A stretch of DNA of 22,442 nt from Gammaproteobacteria bacterium UBA2168 (GTDB taxonomy: Bacteria; Pseudomonadota; Gammaproteobacteria; Pseudomonadales; Azotimanducaceae), in assembly GCA_002327525.1 (NCBI GenBank), contig DCWG01000057.1:1-22442 (forward strand). The letters run 5' to 3'. The position numbers were made by a program, and so were the translations under genes. The notes below the pieces were generated by a model. It saw only the letters and a list, made by a program, of their open reading frames with translations, was not told the DNA's origin and did no database searches. Shown in pieces: positions 17,621-22,442 of the stretch. The number at the start of each line of letters is the position of its first letter. Positions within the stretch are counted from its first letter, which is position 1.

Positions 17621-18808
17621 ATGAGCCTCGACACATTCCGAGAAGAAACCCGAGACTGGCTCGAGAGCAATGTTCCCCAAAGCATGCGCAACCGCACGCT
17701 GCATTTCGAGGACGCCTACGAAACCTACAACACTGACGAAGCCCACGAATGGCGCGACCGGGCTGCCGGGCGCGGCTGGATCGCACCAACGTGGGACACG
17801 AAGTACGGCGGTGGCGGCCTCGACCGCCAACAGGACCAGGTGCTGGCTCAGGAGATGGCTGCCATCAAGGCGCTGCCCCCGGCCACCGGAATGGGGCTGG
17901 CCCTGATCGGCCCGACGCTACTCGAATTCGGCACTGAAGACCAGAAGATGCGCCACCTACCAGCCATCACGAGCGACCAGGTCGTGTGGTGCCAGGGATA
18001 CAGCGAACCCGGCGCGGGATCCGACCTCGCCAGCCTTCGCACCCGGGCGGAGTTGCAGGGTGATCACTTCGTCATCAATGGCCAGAAAATCTGGACCTCG
18101 GGCGGCGATCGCGCCGACTGGATGTTCTGTCTCGTGCGCACCGACCCCAGCGCACCCAAGCACGACGGCATCAGCTTCGTGCTGCTGCCGATGGATCAGG
18201 AAGGTGTAACGGTAAAACCCATCGCCCTGATTTCCGGATCCTCACCCTTCTGCGAAACGTTCTTCGACAACGCGCTGGCACGCAAGGACGATCTGATCGG
18301 TGAGATGAACAAGGGCTGGACCGTCGCCAAACGCCTGCTGCAGTACGAACGTTCCGGGGCCGCGCGCTCCGCCGGTCCGGCACCCAAGCGCAAGCAGAAA
18401 CCAATGCTCAATGCCTACGCCCAACTCGCCAAGGACTACCTCGGTGAATCGAACGGCAAGATCGCCGACGCCCCGATGCGCGCCACCATTCTCGATCACG
18501 TGATGCAGGAGCGCGCGCTCGGCCTCACGGCGACGCGTACCGTGGAGGAAAGCAAGTCCAGCGGCGCGCCGGGCGCCGCCACTTCGATTTTCAAGTACGT
18601 GGGATCGACCCTCGCCAAGAACTCCGCGGAACTGAAGTCTCAGATACGCGGCACCAGCGGACTCGCATGGGAAGGCGTTGGCTTTTCTGAGGACGAACTC
18701 GACAGCACACGCGACTGGTTGCGTGATCGGGCCGTGACCATCTACGGCGGCACTAACGAGGTGCAGCTCAACATCATCGCCAAGCGTGTGCTGGGCCTGC
18801 CGGACTGA
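17621..18808 (+). CDS. Acyl-CoA dehydrogenase family flavoprotein
   Basis: This 395-residue enzyme would oxidise an acyl-CoA (alpha,beta) with FAD. It has the N-terminal helical domain, the flavin-binding QGYSEPGAGSDLASLRT (125-141), IWTSGGDRADWMF (157-169) and the C-terminal IYGGTNEVQLNIIAKRVLG (374-392). Where medium-chain enzymes carry the catalytic base (YEGT) it has YGGT; E243 in the helix LLQYERSG sits where the alternative base of isovaleryl-type enzymes lies. The start is ATG at 17621, with GAGGAAGG a few bases upstream; the frame is open from 17501 but that stretch overlaps the previous gene. The substrate cannot be told; it lies 107 bases after the transglycosylase gene. Confidence 0.93.
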   Translation: MSLDTFREETRDWLESNVPQSMRNRTLHFEDAYETYNTDEAHEWRDRAAGRGWIAPTWDTKYGGGGLDRQQDQVLAQEMAAIKALPPATGMGLALIGPTLLEFGTEDQKMRHLPAITSDQVVWCQGYSEPGAGSDLASLRTRAELQGDHFVINGQKIWTSGGDRADWMFCLVRTDPSAPKHDGISFVLLPMDQEGVTVKPIALISGSSPFCETFFDNALARKDDLIGEMNKGWTVAKRLLQYERSGAARSAGPAPKRKQKPMLNAYAQLAKDYLGESNGKIADAPMRATILDHVMQERALGLTATRTVEESKSSGAPGAATSIFKYVGSTLAKNSAELKSQIRGTSGLAWEGVGFSEDELDSTRDWLRDRAVTIYGGTNEVQLNIIAKRVLGLPD

Positions 18809-18923
18809 TCCCCGATTGGTACAAACTCGCGCTCCCGGCCGCTTCGTTCAGGAAATCCGAAACGCACCTGGATTCCAAGCTGTTTCCAGTCGCGATGATC
18901 TGCCCGAATCAAAAAAAAAGCCT

Positions 18924-19373
18924 CTACCGGTGATGCGCCCGCCCTACACTGGCTGAGATAGTTTCAAGCGTCTGAGGGCCGACGAGTTCGGCATGCACGC
19001 TCCCATCAGGCGCGATGACGACGGTGGTCGGCAGCACCTGGGGAAGCTCATACCCCCAGATATGCCGGGGATCTCGCACGAGTACCGGAAACTCGATCCC
19101 CATGCGCTCGGAGAGCGCGTGCAACGGTTCTTTTTCCAGATCGTCGTAGTTTACGCCGAGCACCACCAGGCCCGCGCCGACGCCTTCGCGGTGCAAGTCG
19201 TTCAGCTCTGGGATCTCCAAACGACAGGGTGCGCACCACTCCGCCCAGTAGTTGATGACTATCCAGCGATCGGTCCAGTGTTCCAGCCGCGCGCTACCCC
19301 CATCCGCAAGTTCCAGCGGCGCCTCGCCACAGCCCGCTACCAGCATGAACGAGAACATCACACCCAACCTCAT
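18924..19373 (-). CDS. TlpA-like thioredoxin-fold lipoprotein
   Basis: A 149-residue envelope protein with a short lipoprotein signal (lipobox LVAGC, Cys15), followed by a TlpA/ResA-type thioredoxin fold. The active site is WCAPC (C47 and C50) after NYWAEW, and the cis-proline segment is VLPTTVVIAPDG. It probably reduces periplasmic disulfides or supports cytochrome maturation; the partner is unknown. I chose ATG at 19371-19373, with GGGGGA 8 bases upstream; the adjacent GTG at 19374-19376 is also possible. Either way the start overlaps the stop of the YihY gene, so the two are co-transcribed. On the minus strand the stop is followed by a nine-T run (18911-18919) without a clear stem. Confidence 0.92.
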   Translation of the reverse strand: MRLGVMFSFMLVAGCGEAPLELADGGSARLEHWTDRWIVINYWAEWCAPCRLEIPELNDLHREGVGAGLVVLGVNYDDLEKEPLHALSERMGIEFPVLVRDPRHIWGYELPQVLPTTVVIAPDGSVHAELVGPQTLETISASVGRAHHR

Positions 19374-20578
19374 CACGGCAATCCCCCAAAAACCGTGTCG
19401 AGACTCACCGACATCTCGTTGGACCCGAACCTCGCCATGTTGCGCAACGGCTCAGTGATGGGAGCGAGGTCCGTAATGCGTGACAATCTGCCGTCCTCCA
19501 GCCCTTCCGGCAGCCGTTGGTACAATTCCCACAGGGTGAGAGCCTTGAGGCTGCGACCGAGTAACCAGCGATCGTCTTCCGTCTGGCTGAGCAGCCGAAA
19601 TTCGTGCAGCGCGGTAAACACACGTTCGTGTTCCAGACGATCGAGCAGCACGCACTCGAATATCTCCTGATCCGAAACCGCCCGACCTTCCTGATGGGCA
19701 TCGTACAGCAACCGCAGGATGCGCACTGCCTTCACCAGTGGCGGTTCTCGATCACTGTCTTCCCGGCGGCGCTGTAGCGAGAGGGTGCGCACGAAAATCG
19801 CACCGGACAGAATCAACATCCACACCAGATACAGCCAGATCAGAAACAGCGGTACCGCGGCGAAGGAGCCATAAATCGGCTCGAATGAGAGCTTTCCCAC
19901 CATCCAGGTGAACCCCCCTTTGATGCACTCGAACAGCACAGCGGCGAGGACGCCGCCGTAAAACGCGTGCACGAACGGAACGTGACAGTTGGGGACGGCG
20001 TAGTAAACGACGGTAAATGTCGCGACGCTGAACAGGATCGGCAGGTAAGCCAGCACAAAGGCGCTGATGCCGAACACGTCGAAATCCGTGATCAGCGGCA
20101 AGGATAGCAGGTAGATGCTCGCGATGGAGGCGGTGACGATCAATGGCGGACCGAGCGACAGTACCCCCCAATACAGCAGAAAGCGCTGCAGCCCCCGGCG
20201 CGGTTCAGATACGTTCCAGATGGAATTCAGAGTGCGCTCGAGCGTGACCAGCATCATGATGGCGGTCGCAAAGAGAAAAGCGAAACCGAGACCGGTAAGA
20301 CCCTGGGCACGCTCGGAGAACTCGACCAGCTGATCGGTTACGACGGCACTCGATTCCGGCAGGAAATTTCTGAATACGAACTCCTGGATGCGCGCGCCCA
20401 CCTCCTCGAACTCCGGGCGCAACGACAGCACCGCATAGGTCACCGTCATGAACGGCACCACGGCAAACAGGGTCTGATATGTCAACGCACCAGCGCTGGT
20501 GAGGCAGTCGTGCGCCAGAAACTGCTGCGACAGCTGCTTCACATACCAGCGCGTGTTCGTCCAGAGTGTTTCTAGCAA
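19373..20578 (-). CDS. YihY/UPF0761 family inner-membrane protein
   Basis: A 401-residue membrane protein of the YihY family (once called ribonuclease BN; that activity belongs to another gene). The family's SAGALTYQTLFAVVPFMTV lies in the first membrane segment, and TLERTLNSIWNVS precedes a block of four or five more (about 125-275, including YYAVPNCHVPF and LLFECIKGGFTWMV). Residues after about 285 form a soluble C-terminal extension of about 115 residues with a winged-helix look, present in many Gammaproteobacterial members. The start is TTG at 20576-20578, with GGGAG close upstream, rather weak. The true biochemical role is unknown. It pairs with the TlpA-like gene. Confidence 0.9.
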   Translation of the reverse strand: MLETLWTNTRWYVKQLSQQFLAHDCLTSAGALTYQTLFAVVPFMTVTYAVLSLRPEFEEVGARIQEFVFRNFLPESSAVVTDQLVEFSERAQGLTGLGFAFLFATAIMMLVTLERTLNSIWNVSEPRRGLQRFLLYWGVLSLGPPLIVTASIASIYLLSLPLITDFDVFGISAFVLAYLPILFSVATFTVVYYAVPNCHVPFVHAFYGGVLAAVLFECIKGGFTWMVGKLSFEPIYGSFAAVPLFLIWLYLVWMLILSGAIFVRTLSLQRRREDSDREPPLVKAVRILRLLYDAHQEGRAVSDQEIFECVLLDRLEHERVFTALHEFRLLSQTEDDRWLLGRSLKALTLWELYQRLPEGLEDGRLSRITDLAPITEPLRNMARFGSNEMSVSLDTVFGGLP

Positions 20579-20617
20579 GAGCTCCCGGCTCCCGTCTTCC
20601 CGATCACCTATGGTACC

Positions 20618-20809
20618 TTGCGCCGCTCATCAGTCACATGCCGAACCACGAGCGAAGTCGCCATCTACCACAATCCGCGCTGTTCGAACTCGCGCCAGAC
20701 CTTCGCGCTACTTCAGGAACGCGGCATTTTAAGTGCCCACGAATCGCAGCTGGCGGACGCACTCGGGACGAGGCTTGCGAGCATCGCGATGAAGTTGGAT
20801 CGGCCTTGA
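20618..20809 (+). pseudogene. Remnant joining arsC start to wrbA-type end by deletion
   Basis: The 63-codon frame (first possible start TTG at 20618) encodes the N-terminus of an ArsC-family arsenate reductase, VAIYHNPRCSNSRQTFALLQ then ERGI, including the catalytic Cys. At about 20728 the similarity stops. The next residues, LSAHESQLADALGTRLASIA then MKLDRP and a stop, look like the last helix of a WrbA-type NAD(P)H:quinone oxidoreductase. In Pseudomonas, as I recall, arsC and wrbA lie in this order divergently from the YihY gene, so a single deletion of most of both genes explains the join. The product lacks nearly all of both folds and is unlikely to be an enzyme. Confidence 0.65.
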
Positions 20810-20906
20810 CCGGCCTGCGAACAAGGTCTGGACGCTGCCTGCGGGACGCACCTAGACACAGAGCCTGTGGGACACGCTCAAGTCACCTTATTTGAAACGC
20901 GGACCA

Positions 20907-21369
20907 CTAGCCTGGCGCGAACCATTTCACGAACGTGGTGTGCCTGTCAGACAAATCCGTCCCGCGGTCCTGCTGGTAACCGGCTACAGCCTAGCCATTC
21001 TTCGCGAGCAACATGCGCATGCCGACGAACCGATTGCGCGTGCACACGTAGATGGCGCGATGACCTTGTTCAACGACTCAGGCCTCCTGAGCTTTCAGCA
21101 GCACCCGGCCCAATCCCGGGCCGCGGTGTTCAGGCGCTACTCCTCCCAGCCAACTGCAAAAAACTGCCATCAAGATAGCGATCGTAGCCGGCTTTGAATC
21201 CAGCTGGTTTCCCGTCCACAAATGCCACGAGCACGCACGAGGTGCCGGATTCGAGTTTCGCGCAAAACTCATCCTGTGGTGTCAGTTTCGCATCGAACTC
21301 CGGTACAAAGAGAAATACGCTGTAGGCCTCGAGCGGCTCGACAGTGACGATCTCCCCCGCGATGCTTGC
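20907..21369 (-). pseudogene. Degenerate GNAT-family acetyltransferase
   Basis: The minus strand carries a recognisable GNAT protein in pieces. From 21369 the frame reads ...IVTVEPLEAYSVF...SCVLVAFVDGKPAGFKAGYDRY... with no ATG, GTG or TTG start before the conserved part. At a T6 run (21158-21163) the frame shifts, and the acetyl-CoA loop continues in another frame as WLGGVAPEHRGPGLGRVLL. A TGA (21078-21080) then interrupts, where GNAT proteins usually have Trp. The tail, RAIYVCTRNRFVGMRMLLAK, has a further TAG (20991-20993) in place of the expected Tyr. The remaining frame ends at 20907. Four lesions (lost start, frameshift, two stops) make this a dead gene rather than a sequencing slip. It directly follows the monooxygenase-fold gene. 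Confidence 0.75.
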
Positions 21370-21711
21370 TCAGTGAATAACCGGCGGAGGCGACAGCGTA
21401 TCGTCTTCCTCCTCATCGGAGTTCATACTCTGCACCGCATAGCGGCGGGTTGTGATCTCACCTGACAGCAGGTCTGGTAGCTGGCTGAGAAACTCCTCCA
21501 TGTGGCTGGTCTGAAAGTGCGCCATCAGTGAATCCATATCTTCCCACTCCTGAAACAGCATGAGTGTGCTGGGATCGGTCAGGCCAACGTAGAAATCGTA
21601 CGAGATGCAGCCAGGCTCCTTGTGCGTCTGCTCCGTCATGATGCGCGCCAGGCGTAGCGCCTCTTCCAGGTGTTCCGGTCGAACCGGGATGGTGCCGTGC
21701 ACGATGATCAC
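21370..21711 (-). CDS. Antibiotic-biosynthesis-monooxygenase (ABM) fold protein, YgiN-like
   Basis: A 113-residue cytosolic protein with the dimeric ferredoxin-like ABM fold: IVHGTIPVRPEHLEEAL, EPGCISYDFYVGLTDPSTLM, FQEWEDMDSLMAHFQTSHM. Members include quinol monooxygenases such as YgiN and many proteins of unknown role. An acidic C-terminal tail (SDEEEDD, ending PPPVIH) extends beyond the usual fold. The start is GTG at 21709-21711, overlapping the stop of the upstream synthetase gene (GTGA), so the pair is translationally coupled. Confidence 0.88.
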   Translation of the reverse strand: MIIVHGTIPVRPEHLEEALRLARIMTEQTHKEPGCISYDFYVGLTDPSTLMLFQEWEDMDSLMAHFQTSHMEEFLSQLPDLLSGEITTRRYAVQSMNSDEEEDDTLSPPPVIH

Positions 21712-22442
21712 AGGACCCCCTCGTTTTTGAGAGTGCCTTCGATTTCGGCAATGATGGCAGGGTCGTCGATGGTCGACGGCACCTCATACGCCTGACCATC
21801 GATCAGTCTGCGCAGCACTTGCCGCAGGATCTTGCCTGAACGCGTCTTCGGCAGCCGGGTCACGACAATGGAGCGTTTGTAGTTGGCGAACGGACCTACT
21901 GCCTTGCGCACCATCTGCACCAATTCGGTCTCTATCTCCGCTTTTTCGGTATTGACGCCATCTTTCAGCAATAGCAAGCCAAATGGTACCTGGCCCTTGT
22001 CTTCATCAGCGATACCGACCACCGCGCATTCGGCCACCGCCGGGTGGCCCGCCACCACTTCTTCGAGCTCGCCGGTAGAGAGCCGGTGACCCGCAACATT
22101 GATGACATCATCGGTGCGGCCCATGATGAACACATACCCGTCCTCGTCCCGATAGCCGCCATCTCCAGTGAGGTAAAACCCTGGATACTGAGAAAAATAG
22201 GCTTCGATATAGCGTTCGTGATCACCCCACACGGTTGGCAACGACCCGGGCGGCAACGGCACTTTGGCCACCACGGCGCCCTCCTCATTCGGGCCCAGCT
22301 CATTGCCCTCGTCATCCAGAATGCGCAGGTCATAGCCCGGTACCGGCAGCGTGGGCGATCCCGGCTTGGTCGGCATCAGCTCGACACCGGCCATGTTGGC
22401 GCAAATCGACCATCCCGTTTCTGTCTGCCACCAGTGATCAAT
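21708..22442 (-). CDS. Acyl-CoA synthetase, PrpE/Acs type, C-terminal part
   Basis: The 244 residues visible are the C-terminal part of an ANL-family AMP-forming synthetase; the 5' end lies beyond the window edge. It begins with IDHWWQTETGWSICANMAG (the A5 adenine-binding core), followed by GSPTLPVPGYDLRILDDEG, LTGDGGYRDEDGYVFIMGRT (A7/A8), DDVINVAGHRLSTGELEE and the A10 segment TRSGKILRQVLRR with the catalytic, acetylatable Lys. The wording DHWWQTETGW with LPPGSLPTVWGDHERYIEAYF is closer to propionyl-CoA synthetase (PrpE) than to acetyl-CoA synthetase, but I would not insist on the substrate. Confidence 0.9.
   Translation of the reverse strand: MDHWWQTETGWSICANMAGVELMPTKPGSPTLPVPGYDLRILDDEGNELGPNEEGAVVAKVPLPPGSLPTVWGDHERYIEAYFSQYPGFYLTGDGGYRDEDGYVFIMGRTDDVINVAGHRLSTGELEEVVAGHPAVAECAVVGIADEDKGQVPFGLLLLKDGVNTEKAEIETELVQMVRKAVGPFANYKRSIVVTRLPKTRSGKILRQVLRRLIDGQAYEVPSTIDDPAIIAEIEGTLKNEGVL

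Noticed and set aside
18905..18930. Intrinsic terminator from the nine-base A/T run after the TlpA-like gene
   Set aside because: The T-run is clear on the minus strand, but no stable stem precedes it, so it was not listed as a terminator.
20892..21197. 101-residue ORF on the plus strand
   Set aside because: It is antisense to the stitched GNAT pseudogene, and its sequence shows no family pattern; the minus-strand reading explains the region better.
21130..21711. Readthrough or selenocysteine fusion of the ABM protein with the GNAT segment across TGA 21370-21372
   Set aside because: The frames are continuous, but the GNAT part is broken further on, the ABM fold is complete before the TGA, and no SECIS-like hairpin was evident.

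Overview
The window comes from a Gammaproteobacterium with fairly high G+C. The order fmdB-aspS-yebC-ruvCAB-tolQRAB-pal-cpoB-queE-queC-tRNA-Lys, with proS, a TlpA-like thioredoxin and a YihY-family gene on the other side, is close to the layout I recall for Pseudomonas and related lineages. The genus cannot be named from the sequence. No phage, IS element, CRISPR array or intact mobile element is visible, and I see no clear new multi-gene defence or metabolic system.

Layout. 1-536: remains of an XRE/MmyB-type regulator with its middle deleted. 529-732 (-): small basic protein with its own promoter. 1045-2907 (-): exported DUF3604 protein. 3088-3163 (-): tRNA-Lys(UUU). 3256-14375 (-): one run of fourteen genes transcribed right to left: fmdB-like zinc ribbon, aspS, yebC, ruvC, ruvA, ruvB, tolQ, tolR, tolA, tolB, pal, cpoB, queE, queC. 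14376-14694: divergent regulatory region. 14695-18808 (+): HU-family protein and its terminator, proS, a lytic transglycosylase and an acyl-CoA dehydrogenase. 18924-20578 (-): TlpA-like lipoprotein and YihY membrane protein. 20618-21369: two gene ruins, a mini-ORF joining the start of arsC to the end of a wrbA-type gene (+) and a GNAT acetyltransferase with several lesions (-). 21370-22442 (-): an antibiotic-biosynthesis-monooxygenase-fold protein and the C-terminal part of a PrpE/Acs-type acyl-CoA synthetase cut by the window edge.

How the genes work together. The long operon combines aspartyl-tRNA charging, Holliday-junction processing (RuvABC), the Tol-Pal envelope-constriction machine with CpoB, and two enzymes of preQ0/queuosine synthesis. 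Many neighbours overlap by 1-4 bases (ATGA, GTGA, TTGA), which suggests translational coupling, and several starts are GTG or TTG. ybgC, usually found just upstream of tolQ, is absent. AspRS carries His30 and Gly81, the pair associated with non-discriminating enzymes in Pseudomonas, so Asn-tRNA is probably made by the indirect GatCAB route.

The main points for a second look are the decayed loci (1-536 and 20618-21369), the very short TolA, the Ser/Asp/Gly-rich tail of the FmdB-like protein, and the small promoter-equipped gene at 529-732.
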